The notes beneath the pieces are model-generated. The model searched no databases. It was not told the DNA's origin and saw nothing but the letters and a program-made list of their open reading frames with translations. Source: Haematobia irritans (lineage: Eukaryota; Arthropoda; Insecta; Diptera; Muscidae). Taken from it: 64,000 nucleotides of DNA. Location of the stretch: positions 101,795,498-101,859,497 of the forward strand of contig NC_134398.1 of assembly GCF_050003625.1 (NCBI RefSeq), written 5' to 3'. The position numbers and the translations under genes were made by a program. Shown piece by piece: positions 30,491 through 41,411 of the stretch. Positions within the stretch are counted from its first letter, which is position 1. Each line of letters begins with the position of its first letter.

Positions 30491-30759
30491 TTCTGACCCA
30501 AATTAGGAACATGTGCCAAATTTTAAGGCGATTGGACTTAAATTGCGACCAAGACTTTGATCACAAAAATGTGTTCACAGACAGACGGACGGACGGACAT
30601 GGTTATATCGACTCAGGGACCCACCCTGAGCATTATTGCCAAAGACACCATGTGTCTATCTCGTCTCCTTCTGGGTGTTACAAACATATGCACTAACTTA
30701 TAATACCCTGTTCCACAGTGTGGCGCAGGGTATAAAAAGATAAAAACTTTCCACATTTC

Positions 30760-31594
30760 CACAACAGATGACGTAATATCCAGATTTTCCTCATTTAATA
30801 GAGCACTTCGAACATTGTGTTATGTATATCGATTCATCGCACGGTCTCGCAAACATACGATTAGTTCATCGTTGGAACTCTCTGTTAAAGAACTTTCGCG
30901 TGTCAAAGTTCTGCTAATTATGCTTTCACAAAAGATACATTTTCAATGTGAATATAACGCTCTTTCTAACAAAGAAGAAATAAGTAAAAAGAGTCATATT
31001 CTGACGCACACACCCTTTTTAGACAAAAATGGGTTGTTAAGAGTTGGTGGTCGCTTACATAACGCTGGTATCAGTTACGAAGAGAGACACGCGATTATCA
31101 TTCCCGACAAATCACACCTTGCTGAATTAATTGTGAGACACAGCCATCAAATTCTTCTCCATGCCGAGTATAATATTATGATAAGAGCAATACGACAAGG
31201 TTTTTATATTCCAAGGTTAAAGAACACAATTCGGAAATGTATTCGAAATTGTAAAGCTTGTACAATTTATAAAAGAAAATTCCAGGATCAAATCATGGCC
31301 TCACTTCCACCAGAACGTGTTGACTTCTCTTTGCCATTTACATATGCAGGTGTAGAATTTGCTGGCCCATTTAACCTCAAAACATCGAATCTACGAAATG
31401 CTAAGATCGGAAAATGCTGCTCAGCAGTATTCGTATGTTTCTCAACACGGGCAGTTCATCTAGAAGTATGTTCGGATATGTCAGCTGAAGGTTTCTTAGC
31501 GTGTTTTATGAGATTCACAGGTCGTAGAGGATTACCGAAAACTATGTTTTCGGACAATGGCAGAAACTTCGTGGGAGCAAGCTACAAGTTATAA
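30760..31594 (+). pseudogene. Bel-Pao integrase, zinc-binding and core part
   Basis: Begins with SSFNRALRTLCYVYRFIA, the Bel pre-integrase block. An HHCC-type zinc-binding module follows (HSHQILLHAEYNIMIRAIRQ, then CIRNCKACTIYKRK). The core has YAGVEFAGPF, where family members have D in the position of this E (V-D-F/Y-A-G-P), then AVHLEVCSDMS and MFSDNGRNFVGA. A TAA after GASYKL (31592-31594) ends the frame. The sequence past it continues in the same frame to the third catalytic residue. Confidence 0.9.
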
Positions 31595-32230
31595 CAAGAA
31601 CACAACACATTTCTCAAAAATGCTGAAAAGAGCCTTTCCGAAAAATACAGTCTCCACGGTTTCTCCTGGTCATTTATACCACCTCATGCTCCCCACATGG
31701 GAAGACTTTGGGAGGCAGCCGTCAGGAGCATGAAGTCTCACTTAAAGAAAATCACTAATAACCTCTCCTTCACATTCGAGGAGTTTAGTACGATTTTAGT
31801 GCGAATTGAATCTGTATTAAATTCTCGACCATTGGGTCCAATATCTCAAAACCCTTTTGAACTTTTACCCATAACTCCAGGTCACTTTTTAAGGGGAGCT
31901 CCATTAACCGCTTTTCCTGAGACCCTTACAGAATATACATCGGATAATTTGTCCCATATCAACCGATGGAAGAGATTAAAAGTAATTCAACTCATTTTCA
32001 GCCAACGTTGGAAGGCAGAATATGTAACCGAGCTCCAACGTCGGTACAAGTGGAAAAGTACTAAGAACAATTTAAAAGAAAACGACTTTGTTGTCATAAA
32101 AGACGATTCTTTGCCATCTACGGAGTGGCGATTAGGGCGCATAACAAAAGTGTTCACGGGAAAAGACAATAATGTGCGGTCCGCGAAAATAAAAACAAAA
32201 AAATGGTACAATAATACGTCCAATTGTTAA
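31595..32230 (+). pseudogene. Bel-Pao integrase C-terminus (DUF5641-type)
   Basis: Continues the integrase after one stop: SFIPPHAPHMGRLWEAAVRSMK gives the catalytic E in WEA. Then come LTIPTPG-like ELLPITPGHFLRGAPL, HINRWKRLKVIQLIFSQRW and the C-terminal ENDFVVIKDDSLPSTEWRLGRITKVF, the DUF5641/GPY-like module. It runs open to a stop at 32228. Apart from the upstream stop this part is well preserved. Confidence 0.9.
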
Positions 32231-32573
32231 ACTTTGCCTTCTACCAACATCTGAAAACTAATGAAATCATCTCGGTCAATACGCGACATTAAACTCATAC
32301 TACAAACACAAGCTATCTAGTAGAAGTTGATCGTACAAAAGCTGATTTATTTCCGTACTATTCTTTCTTTTTTTCTCTTTCTGTATACTTGCAGCAGTCA
32401 TTTTATATCAACGCCTATCTGGACATGAACTATCTGGAGAATTTTTGATTTGTCGTGAAGTTCCTGGGAATACATCCAACCTTTTTTATATGTCAAAATT
32501 CAACAACAATGGATGAGATTCAGGTCTGGCAAAGAGTCGGCACCGGAACTTTAGTAAACCCTGCCCGGGAGAA
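32231..32573 (+). other. Bel-Pao 3' non-coding region with polypurine tract
   Basis: No envelope-like frame was seen. The last bases ccgggagaa directly precede the LTR and form a short purine tract suitable for plus-strand priming. Confidence 0.6.
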
Positions 32574-32850
32574 TGTTGAACCCATGGTTCAACCTGTTTG
32601 CAACGAATACCCTTAATAATATTATATACATATACATTTTTTGAATTCGCCATATATTGTATATATTGACATCCTTTTCACTCATTGGAATATAAATCAA
32701 ATGTTCTTTTTTCCCGCTTGAAGCACGATTGTATAAAGTTTAGTTGTAGAACCGCAACCACAGAATAAAGATAAACTGGCCTGAATTCTACGAATTCATT
32801 TAATCTTTTATTTCCCAAGAGGCCATTAGGATTCAAATAGTGAAACATAT
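32574..32850 (+). mobile_element. Bel-Pao 3' LTR (approximate right end)
   Basis: Starts tgttgaacccatggttcaac after the purine tract. The same start is seen in the 52-bp copy at 17270. It contains a palindromic gaacccatggttc, and an aataaag polyadenylation-like signal at about 32764. The right border is uncertain because no 5' LTR is available for comparison. Confidence 0.7.
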
Positions 32851-32859
32851 ACATTCCAA

Positions 32860-33023
32860 AAATCCCTACATACGAGCAAAACGTTATTAAACAGTCCCAA
32901 ACATGTTATGCTAGTTTATAAACATAATATGCTTGCACTTAAAAATATTGTGTTAAAAAATTTGAGTTCCAAAAATATAATTTTTACACCCAAACATATG
33001 AAAAACAGTCTTTTTAGTCCGTG
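32860..33023 (-). mobile_element. F1-variant fragment (left end)
   Basis: Reverse-strand match to 8004-8150 (gtcccaaacatgttatgc..., catatgaaaaacagtc), ending tctttttagtccgtg, which is the inverted CACGGACGAAAAAGACTG end of copy c. Confidence 0.75.
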
Positions 33024-33038
33024 TACTATGTCCATTTG

Positions 33039-33059
33039 GTAGTAGTAGTAGTAGTAGTA
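33039..33059 (-). repeat. (TAG)n tract, 3' tail of the outer LINE
   Basis: Seven TAG units end the LINE's 3' UTR on the minus strand as (CTA)n. Confidence 0.8.
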
Positions 33060-33246
33060 AGTACTTCTTTATTTAATATTATTTTCATTTTAACAATTTT
33101 GCAAATATATACATTGTTTGATTGATTTCATTTAAATTTAAAATATATCTTTAGTTTGAAGTTAATATAAAGGTTTTGCGACATGTTTTCACGTCAGTCG
33201 CATAATCATTTATTTACTTTTATTCTTTATTTTGATTTTTTTGTTT

Positions 33247-33849
33247 TTATTGAAATTCTGTAATTAAAAAATGTCTATAATTGTATGCGGATTTTATATA
33301 ATTTACTAAGCTGCTCCAGTCACTTTCTCCTCTGCCATCCAACATTCTAAGCATTTCTTCTTCGTTCAACCTTGGTTTCCCGAAAGCTGCAATTCTAAAT
33401 TCGCTTAATACAGGGCAGCAGGCAATGAAATGTTGGGTCGTTTCTTCAACTAGCATGTTACAAAGTCTACATATTTTATCCTCCTCATTCCGTCCATAAT
33501 TGTTTCCATTTAAGTGAATCATTCCACTTCGGGCTTTAAATATCCAACTAATTTCTTCCAGTGTATATTTTTCATTTATGTATAACTGGGCTCTGAAGGA
33601 ACTTAGGGATTTATAATGTCTGCTGCTTTGAGCTTTCGTTTGAAATCGTCTTTGCTTCAGATTTAATTTCAATGCACATAGCAAGTCTGTACTAAACGTA
33701 TTCCATGATTCGATATCATTTATTACTTCAGGCCATAGCAAGTTCATGTTTTCTGCAAGTGCTTTCAGTTCTTTTACCCAGAAACAATTTCTATTCATCA
33801 ATAAAGTGGTTAACTGGTGCGGAAGGCGGTTGCGGTTATAGAGAAACAT
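33247..33849 (-). pseudogene. Outer LINE ORF2, C-terminal part with zinc finger
   Basis: Helical region (LPHQLTTLLMNRNCFWVKEL..., SSFRAQLYINEKYTLEEISWIFKARSGMI) ending in the CCHC-type finger CRLCNMLVEETTQHFIACC, then a short tail. It follows the polymerase part after a single frameshift between 33867 and 33849. The finger, found after the RT in several LINE clades, is thought to bind nucleic acid during target-primed reverse transcription. Confidence 0.85.
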
Positions 33850-33866
33850 GGTTTTGCCTATATATC

Positions 33867-36240
33867 TTAAATGGAGGTATATAACTGGGAATCTTCTACA
33901 TCTGTTTCAAGCATTAGAATATAGTTTGGTGTGTTACTAGGCACTCTAAATAATCTTTTTATGAAGTATCTCTGCAGAGAATTGACATCATCGAAATATG
34001 TGAATCCCCATACTTGAGCTGCATACGTTTGTACAGACCTGCAAACTGACAAGAAGAGTTTCCACTTGGCATCTATATCAATGTCTTTCCTTCCTACGAA
34101 AGTCTGCCAAGTTGTGTTCAGAGCATTCTTTGCTGCGATATTTCGTTGTTGCAAGTGTTTCCGAAAAGTTAGCGTTGGTGTAAAAATCACTCCTAGGTAT
34201 TTAAATTCATTTGCTATTCGTACCTCTCTTCCATTAAAAACCCATTTCTCACATCTGCTCAGTCTACCTCCATTTCTGAAAACCATTATTTCCGATATTG
34301 GAAGATTGACTTCTAGATTCCATGTTGTACAATAGACTTCTAAATTTTTGATCATCTTCTGCATCACCAATACGTTATCGGCAAGAATAACAATATCGTC
34401 TGCATATAACAAAAGGCGTACGTTTAGATTTTCTATATTCAATCCACCACCCAGGCATTCGTCTAAATCGTTTATATAAAGTGAGAAAAGCAGAGGTGAT
34501 AATAGACACCCCTGTTTTAATCCCCTTGTGGTAATGAAGTATTCTGACCTCTCCTCACCCGTCCATACTGCTGATTGAGTGTTTTTGTATATTGAATCTA
34601 TCATTTGTACCATTTTATTTGATAGTCCTATTTCGTGTAATTTATAGATTAATGATTGCCTTGATATGTTGTCGAAAGCAGCTCTGAAATCAACGAAAAA
34701 TGCATATACCTTTCTTTTTTCTGATAGCTTCAGGCTTATTATAGCTGATAGATTATATATATTATCAACAGTTGAATAGTGTCTGCGAAATCCTGCTTGA
34801 TACTCAGTGATGATGTTATATTTTTCTGCCCAATTGTAAATTCGATCATTTAGAATTCCCATAAATATCTTGGCTGCACAATTCATGAAAGAGATGCCCC
34901 TATAGTTTGAAGGATCATTTATATCACCTTTCTTGTATATAGGGAATATTATCGACCTGATGAATGTATCATCTATAATGCACTCATTATATATTTTATT
35001 ATAGGTTTGTAGTAGTAAGTGTCGGAATTGGATTGTTGTGTTTGTGAAAAACTCGTAGGGTATACCGTCTTCACCCGGAGCTTTATTTGATTTAAGTGTT
35101 CTAAGGACTTTTTCCAACTCGTTCATTGTGATTGGATCGTCTAACATTGCGTCTTTGCGGAGCATTGGTACATAATAAATATTTGCCATAGCTTGTGGTG
35201 TCTTTAGAAGGTTTTCGTAATGTTGTTTGAATGACAAAGGGGTGATACATGGACCAATTTTGTAGTGGTGGTTGCGTATTTCCCTTGCGATCTTCCACCA
35301 TTCCTTTGAGTTGCTTACATTATTTAGTTTTGAAGCAATACCCTGATAGTATTGAACTTTGCTATAATTGCATACTGATTTATATGTTTGTTGGGATTTC
35401 AAATACAAAGCTTTGTCCTCTAAGCTGTTTGATTTCCTATATTTTCTTAATAATCGAAAAGAGTTGACTCGGGCTTCATTACAAGCAGCATTATACCATT
35501 TAGACTTTGCTGTAAAATATTGGTCTATGGGTTGAGCTCTCGGCCAAGACTTTTGGATCATAGCACAAATATCGTTCACTCCCAAGCTCTTGTTTGCTGA
35601 GTTAATAATATTCTCATTGAGGTTTGTATAATAATTGAACTTTTCTGCACTACTCCACTTTAATTTAGGTAACAAGTTCATATGTCTTCCCTGAGCTGCT
35701 ACTGGGTTAAGTTTTAATTTTAATATTATTGGGAAGTGGTCAGACCATACTTTATCGTCTACTAAAAATTCTTGGATACTACTAAGCATTTCATGGGAAA
35801 CAGCACATACATCGTTTACGGATTGGCCAAGAGCATTGGTATATGTTATATTGCCTTCCTTATCACCTCTAGTTATTCCGTTTAAGATAAAAAGACTCGA
35901 AGCATTACAAAACTCTACGAATTCTCTTCCCTTAGTATTAATAGTTATATCCTTCGAGCTTCTCACTTCATATCCAGCTGTAAATTCTTCCTTATAAATC
36001 TCATCCAAGTCTTGTTGTAATTCCCCAATCCGAACATTTAAATCGCCTATTATTACACTGTTTGAGACTTCACAAGTATCATACATATCTTTTAAACATC
36101 TGAACTCATTTGGCCAATTTTCAGGTCGTAGGTATTTCGGTACTAGATTAAAATATTTTATTTCTGTTTTAATCTTTACGAACTGATCATCTGCGATTTC
36201 TTTCAATTCATAATCTATTCCAAGATTTTGAAGCTTTTTT
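33867..36240 (-). pseudogene. Outer LINE ORF2: endonuclease (part) and reverse transcriptase
   Basis: The open frame begins inside the endonuclease at the insertion point. IGDLNVRIGELQ and VNDVCAVS...KVWSDHFPIIL carry the D-x-N and S-D-H motifs of APE-type endonucleases. The RT follows: LKSNKAPGEDGIPYEFF, RSIIFPIYKKGD, NYRGISFMNC, YQAGFRRHYSTVDNI, VYAFFVDFRAAFD, RGLKQGCLLSPLLFSLYINDL, LLLYADDIVIL (active-site YADD) and EFKYLGVIF. No stop occurs over about 790 codons. Only the N-terminal ~85 residues (at 41985-42268) and the C-terminal frame are separated from it, so the copy was probably intact until recently. Confidence 0.9.
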
Positions 36241-36263
36241 CAATTCAATTCAATTCAATTCAA
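36241..36263 (-). repeat. (TTGAA)n 3' tail of the CR1-like LINE
   Basis: Four or more CAATT units on the plus strand mark the LINE's 3' terminus, immediately after host endonuclease codons. Confidence 0.85.
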
Positions 36264-36485
36264 TATTTATTCATAATCTATAAGCCCTAAAAGGGCCAAA
36301 TCGATTACAGAGTAATGTATTATGGCACTAAGATTCACTTTTATATAATGGAAGGTAAAAAGATCTTAACACTAAAATCTTAATACTAAAAAATAAAAAA
36401 AAAATGTTCATGGATATGAAACGTTTCCCCCAAAAAATAAAAAAAAAGTTTACCCACTATCAACCTTTTATTCGATATGCAGGGT

Positions 36486-39290
36486 TTACAAATTAGACAG
36501 CATCTTGTCGGCAAACTCCTGAACTGAATGGGCAAAATGTCTATCCTCATATGGAAGATATACATTCCAGATACGACATACTCTTACCTCGAAGGAATTC
36601 TGCATTATTAGGGTATTAAAGCGGGGACATATCAGTGAATGCGATCTGACAGATGAACCAAACTGAAAATGAGATAGTAAATATTGTGGACTTCCAGCCC
36701 TGTACACTTTATAAAATAGTGTCACCAGCCTAATCTTTATAAAATTATCAAAACTACAACCTAAGAAGTCCCTAACATACGCCGATATGTGATCATGAGT
36801 ACGCAGTCCGTAAACGTACCTGATTACCCTATTGAAGTATCTCTCTAACCTCATTCTGTTTGTCGTATTGGTCCCCGTATACACCTCTAACCCGTACAAA
36901 ATCCTAGGCATTAAAAAGCTATGGGCTAACATCTTGCGTAGCTTCAATGGAATAGAGCAATTAATACTGTAAAGCCTTCGAAGTCCAAATGTCAATTGGG
37001 AAATCACCTTGTTGATATGTTCATCAAAGCTCAATTTGCTGTCTATAAGAAATCCCAAGGTGGTCATACTTGGCACATATTCCAAATATTGATTACCAAT
37101 TAACAAATTAGGTATAGCAACTCCAACAGCATTAAAAGCCATAGCTCTGGACTTAGCGGCGTTGATAAGAATAAAATTTTGCCTACACCAATCCTCAATG
37201 CTTAGGAGATTGTTCTGAACCCTTGATAGTAGACTATCCAAATTATTCCTATCCGAAGAAGCAAGCAATTGTAAATCATCGGCATATAAGTGGGCACTTA
37301 TGCCATTCAGCACATTGAATATATCATTTATGTACATATTGAAGAATAATGGACCCAATACCGACCCTTGGGGAACTCCTCTGGACACTACCCTCGTACT
37401 AGAAATCATCCCTGCAAATTGTACGAACTGTTTCCTACAAAACAAAAAGGATTCAACCAGCGAACATGAAGTCCTTGAGAAACCAAATTGAGTGTATAAT
37501 TTATTCAGCAAAACTTCATGGCAGACTGACTCGAAAGCTCTACTTAGATCTAGGCTAATTAAAATAGACACAAGCTTGTTGTCAGTGTTCCTCCTAATAT
37601 CATCTGTAAAAGAAGCCATTAACGAAGTAGTACTGAAGTTTCGTCTGAAACCTGATTGGAAATCCGAAAACCCTCTACGCACCGGTTCGTTTGCCATTAT
37701 CTGGGAATTTATCAAATTCTCAAACATCTTTGAAAACAAGGGTAATATGCTAATTGGCCTAAAATCACAATAACTAGACGGTTTATTCCTTTTCGGCAAT
37801 GGTACAACCCTTGCAATTTTCCACGCATCCGGGTAACTGGAAGTCATCAATATAGTATTATATAAAAAAACCAGATGTCGGGAAATGAAAGGAAATATCA
37901 ACTTTACGAATCTGATGGATATTCCATCAGCACCCATTGCCTTAGACTTAATCCTGTTCAAACTATCCCATACATCAAACTCATCGATAGCTCGAAATTC
38001 AAATCCAGCATCTTCTCTAAAGCCCGTCGCCTGTCTATATATTAGGTCTGGTGGATTCTGTGGAGGCTCCAATATAAAATGATCATTACATCTTTCCACA
38101 TCCAAATCGTCATTTCCCATGCCATTAGTACCTGCAACACCCAAACTTTCAAATCTCTTCCACAAGCCTGCCTGCGACGATGATTGTAAAGTACCCTGAA
38201 AAAACAGATTCCTTCGTTTACGAATTACAGATTTGGCCCTATTCCTGTATCTGCTATAAATTTGCCAGTTCCTGGCAGATCTACTTTCCATAAAGGACCT
38301 ATAAGCCATATCCCTTTTCTCGCACGCTATGCGGACCGATGAATGGTGCATCCAATCAATGGGGTTGGATCGCCTTATTCGTCTAAGTGGGACATGTCTA
38401 TTAAATAAATCCATAACATGTTGAGTCATAAATTCGACTTGATAATTCACATCCTGCCTATACATTTCCAAAAAATCTATTCTTCCAAAGTCTCTTTCGC
38501 ATAAGTCAAGGTTGAAATTCCTATAATCACGAATTAAAAATATTTCAGAATCTTTCTCAGCGACAATAGCCACAGACAAAGAAATAAGAGCATGGTAGGA
38601 ATTTAAAGCTGGGAACTGAAATTGACTAAAGTTAGTAACCATTCCAGGATCGGAAACCAAATAATAATCTAACAAAGAACACCTCTGTGTACATAAATTG
38701 AAATGAGTTGGCAAACAGTTATGAATTATTTCCAGTCCCATTCTCCCACAAACACTCCTCATATAACTGCTCTGTTGGAATAAATCAATATTGTAATCGC
38801 CCATCAAAACTACCACATTGTACCGTGCTACATAATCCGCAAGATCGTTTTCACATTGGGATATTCCACCGTATGGCAAATATAGCACTCCCAACAAGAT
38901 TTTCGTAGCGTCCGCTGCATCTACTTCAACCAAAATCCCTTCCGCAACACCCTCATCCGTTATCTCGTGCACAACCCTAGCTCTTATATCCGAGCGGATA
39001 TACATGCATACACCACCTCCTCTCCTCACAGACCTATCATTCCTATAAACTCTATATCCGTGGATTTCTATAGCGCTATCCAAAACACAGTGGTTTAGCC
39101 ATGTCTCCGATACCCCGATAACATCGAACACCATACTTTCAAACAAGTTCCGCAATTCATCCAGCTTTGACATGGAAGCTCTTGGCACCAAGCTTTGTGC
39201 ATTTAAATGAATAAGGTTTAAATCCCTGCTATTCAAGTTCAAATTATCAATTACGCTTTTGTTGATAATGGGTCCTAAATTATTATTCAT
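36486..39290 (-). CDS. CR1-like LINE ORF2: endonuclease-reverse transcriptase (934 aa, intact)
   Basis: The APE-type endonuclease occupies about residues 24-240. Its motifs are N30 (HLNAQSL), E62 (GVSETWL), D165/N167 (LMGDYNID), D208 (SLLDYYLVS) and H233 (NSYHALI). The RT spans about 440-720: GADGISIRF, WKIARVVPLPK, FRPISILPLFSK, FQSGFRRNFSTT, D581 (SLDLSRAF), RGVPQGSVLGPLFFNMYIND, and the active-site YADD at 669-672. The C-terminal ~200 residues hold the thumb and a region ending VCRIWNVYLP. There is no RNase H or CCHC finger, as in CR1/Jockey-type proteins. The ATG overlaps the end of a short upstream frame (39594-39283) by eight bases. It nicks target DNA and primes reverse transcription of the element RNA. 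Confidence 0.92.
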   Translation of the reverse strand: MNNNLGPIINKSVIDNLNLNSRDLNLIHLNAQSLVPRASMSKLDELRNLFESMVFDVIGVSETWLNHCVLDSAIEIHGYRVYRNDRSVRRGGGVCMYIRSDIRARVVHEITDEGVAEGILVEVDAADATKILLGVLYLPYGGISQCENDLADYVARYNVVVLMGDYNIDLFQQSSYMRSVCGRMGLEIIHNCLPTHFNLCTQRCSLLDYYLVSDPGMVTNFSQFQFPALNSYHALISLSVAIVAEKDSEIFLIRDYRNFNLDLCERDFGRIDFLEMYRQDVNYQVEFMTQHVMDLFNRHVPLRRIRRSNPIDWMHHSSVRIACEKRDMAYRSFMESRSARNWQIYSRYRNRAKSVIRKRRNLFFQGTLQSSSQAGLWKRFESLGVAGTNGMGNDDLDVERCNDHFILEPPQNPPDLIYRQATGFREDAGFEFRAIDEFDVWDSLNRIKSKAMGADGISIRFVKLIFPFISRHLVFLYNTILMTSSYPDAWKIARVVPLPKRNKPSSYCDFRPISILPLFSKMFENLINSQIMANEPVRRGFSDFQSGFRRNFSTTSLMASFTDDIRRNTDNKLVSILISLDLSRAFESVCHEVLLNKLYTQFGFSRTSCSLVESFLFCRKQFVQFAGMISSTRVVSRGVPQGSVLGPLFFNMYINDIFNVLNGISAHLYADDLQLLASSDRNNLDSLLSRVQNNLLSIEDWCRQNFILINAAKSRAMAFNAVGVAIPNLLIGNQYLEYVPSMTTLGFLIDSKLSFDEHINKVISQLTFGLRRLYSINCSIPLKLRKMLAHSFLMPRILYGLEVYTGTNTTNRMRLERYFNRVIRYVYGLRTHDHISAYVRDFLGCSFDNFIKIRLVTLFYKVYRAGSPQYLLSHFQFGSSVRSHSLICPRFNTLIMQNSFEVRVCRIWNVYLPYEDRHFAHSVQEFADKMLSNL

Positions 39291-40448
39291 TGAGTTTGTA
39301 TAGAGAAACCCCCCATATCCATGATTTCATGAAAAATTTATAGCAAAATGAATAGAAAAACTTATAACTAATTCTTAGAAAATATATTTCCATTTCTTTC
39401 CACATATTTTTCCTTAAACTACTCGCAAAACTATCATTAAATGAAAAGAAGGATATATACATATATCTATAAAGAAAATTAAACAAATTAAAAAAATATT
39501 CCTTAAAGTATAGAAGTAATGTTTTAGCGATACAAAAGAAAATATCATCCTCTGACAGAACTCGAAACATCTTCGTACAAAGTTTATTACACAATTATAG
39601 TGAATGAATAGATATTTAATATTTTTCATTTAACAAACATGTTTCAAGCGAATCGACTATGGGTTTTGGTCATACTAGCCAAATATTTGACCAAAATGAA
39701 TGTGAAACTTTTTTACTCGTTTTTTCTTTTTGGGAAATATTCCTGTGCATATCACCACATATACATCCAATTTGAGCTAAAAGTATTTGCTAGTTTGAAA
39801 GCAACAACTATTTCTTTATGATTTTTGTCAAAGATTTGCCCAGTGTGACCGTGCCGTAACTTATTATACAATCCACCATACATTTTAACATTCCTCTCAA
39901 TCAAGTTCGATCGAACATCATACCAGCTTTATGTTACACTTTAAGCAAAGACAATAAAGAAAAGAATGCATAAATTGGATTAGTTGTTTTCATTTTGTGT
40001 TGGAACAATACTTAATTTACTATTTTCAATTATTTAACTTTTCAGTCAAAAAGCATTTCAGGCATTTTATTAATAAGTAGTGCAATCGACACCGAAATTT
40101 ATGAAAACTTTCAATAAAATAGCTAAATAAAAAATAAAACAGTTTTGCCATCACAATAACAAAACTGTCTTACTGCAAGTATGGTGTTAATTCCTTTTTT
40201 TTTTGTACTAACACTATCAAAGCTAAATTCATATCATCATATTTTTATGACATTTCGTTTTTTTTTTATCAATTTTAAAACTAAAAGAAAAGCGGAAAAT
40301 AGAAAAAAATTACTACCATAGATTCCAATATAATTTATAATTCATTTGATTAACTATCTATACATAATTAATTAACATATTTGACATATTTTATTTAAAT
40401 TTTGATATACAGAATGAATACAATGTACTAAATGTTACAATACAGAAT
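39291..40448 (-). other. 1.16-kb spacer between LINE ORF1 and ORF2
   Basis: Very AT-rich, with no conserved protein. One 103-codon frame (39594-39283), rich in F/Y/K, ends in ATGAATAA overlapping the ORF2 start. Its composition suggests it is not a real protein. The spacer is long for a CR1-type element, so an old insertion within it is possible. Confidence 0.5.
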
Positions 40449-41411
40449 TTACAATACAGCAGCATTATTGGTGGTACTTCCAGCAAAAAATTCAGACATT
40501 TTGTCATATCTCACAGATTTCTCTTCGCCGTTTGCTAATAGAATTTTTGCTTCTGGATATGTTGAGCTTTTAATGCGAAATTTAGATATTTTGCCTTCCT
40601 TAACAAGTTTGCGGCACATAAATTGTAGATTTGCTGCTATTGGAGTTAAATGATCATTGATGTATACACGTGATGATATATCAGTGTCCAAGATTTGGTT
40701 TAGCTGAAGGTTCTTGTTCTTAAAGTACTGAACAAACAGCTCATCTCTTTTCCGAATAGAATTAAATTTTGCTAAAACAACTTTCTTATTTCGAATCCAT
40801 GTGCAGAAATTCAGATCGTAGGGCTCTAATGGAACACCTAACACCTGACCGATCTTTTCCACAGTAGTGTATAACTCGCTGTTATTTATAGTTGTTGGGA
40901 GACCACTAATCAGAACATCGCTTCTGTTAATAATTTTTCGCACATTGTTATTCTCGACTACCAGCTTGTCTATTTTTGCATTCGTGACATTTTCGAATTT
41001 CTGAAGATGAGCAGAACAATTTCCAATATCGACCTTTATTGAATTTAACTGAGGCAAAATATTCTCCGCCACAAGATTTGACAACTTTTCCAATTTACTT
41101 TCCAACGCATCTAGTTTCTTCGTCACATTATCAGCACCTGCAACCGATTTCGAACTGGATGCATTATTTTCTATCCGGTCTTTACAATCCACACATTGAA
41201 AACTCAGACCTTGGTTTTTCTTGATTATTTCCACGATAGCAACAGTCATCCCAGGAACTACTTCAGCGGCACAAGAAATGTGGAATTGTTTACTACAAAG
41301 TGAACAACCAACATTATCTCTAGAGCAGTCTTTCTTGCACTTAAAACACTTCGCTTTCATTGCTATTTTTTGGTTTATCAAATTATCGTATAATTTTATT
41401 TGTTCTTTCAC
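40449..41411 (-). CDS. CR1-like LINE ORF1: PHD-type zinc finger protein (320 aa, intact)
   Basis: N-terminal Cys/His module with the C4HC3 spacing of a PHD finger: C22, C25, C36, C39, H44, C47, C73, C76. Residues ~95-160 form a leucine/valine-rich coiled coil (LDALESKLEKLSNLVAENI...). The C-terminal half (about 165-310, DVLISGLPTTINNSELYTTV..., CTWIRNKKVVLAKFNS) looks like an RRM-type RNA-binding fold. PHD-containing ORF1 proteins are known in CR1-group LINEs. It probably coats element RNA. The second Met (residue 18) could be the real start, because it directly precedes the finger. Confidence 0.88.
   Translation of the reverse strand: MKEQIKLYDNLINQKIAMKAKCFKCKKDCSRDNVGCSLCSKQFHISCAAEVVPGMTVAIVEIIKKNQGLSFQCVDCKDRIENNASSSKSVAGADNVTKKLDALESKLEKLSNLVAENILPQLNSIKVDIGNCSAHLQKFENVTNAKIDKLVVENNNVRKIINRSDVLISGLPTTINNSELYTTVEKIGQVLGVPLEPYDLNFCTWIRNKKVVLAKFNSIRKRDELFVQYFKNKNLQLNQILDTDISSRVYINDHLTPIAANLQFMCRKLVKEGKISKFRIKSSTYPEAKILLANGEEKSVRYDKMSEFFAGSTTNNAAVL

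Larger units (their letters stand above)
27627..30738 (+). mobile_element. mini-me/DINE-1-like repeat with nested mariner and LINE
   Basis: Left end aaagtcgggcggggccgact and ...ttataccctgcaccac. Right end taataccctgttccacagtg and tggcgcagggtataa. It contains (GTCY)n as cagacggacggacggaca (about 30582-30600) and the cgactcaggg core. It is interrupted by mariner copy 3 (28184-29113) and a LINE fragment (29116-30062). The outer junctions cut the Bel RNase H and integrase frames. Confidence 0.75.
23200..32850 (+). mobile_element. Bel-Pao LTR retrotransposon, multiply interrupted
   Basis: The order is gag, protease, reverse transcriptase, RNase H, integrase, 3' LTR, all on the plus strand. It is interrupted by a mariner at 25415-26716 (itself holding a SINE) and by the mini-me block 27627-30738. 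Removing those insertions restores the order of Bel-Pao polyproteins. Frameshifts, stops and an RT deletion show an old, inactive copy. Confidence 0.9.

Noticed and set aside
32231..32573. Envelope gene of the Bel-Pao element
   Set aside because: The interval after integrase is short and has no signal peptide, membrane segment or long frame.
39283..39594. 103-codon frame ending at the LINE ORF2 start
   Set aside because: Extreme F/Y/K composition typical of AT-rich spacer. Kept only as a possible reinitiation signal, not as a gene.
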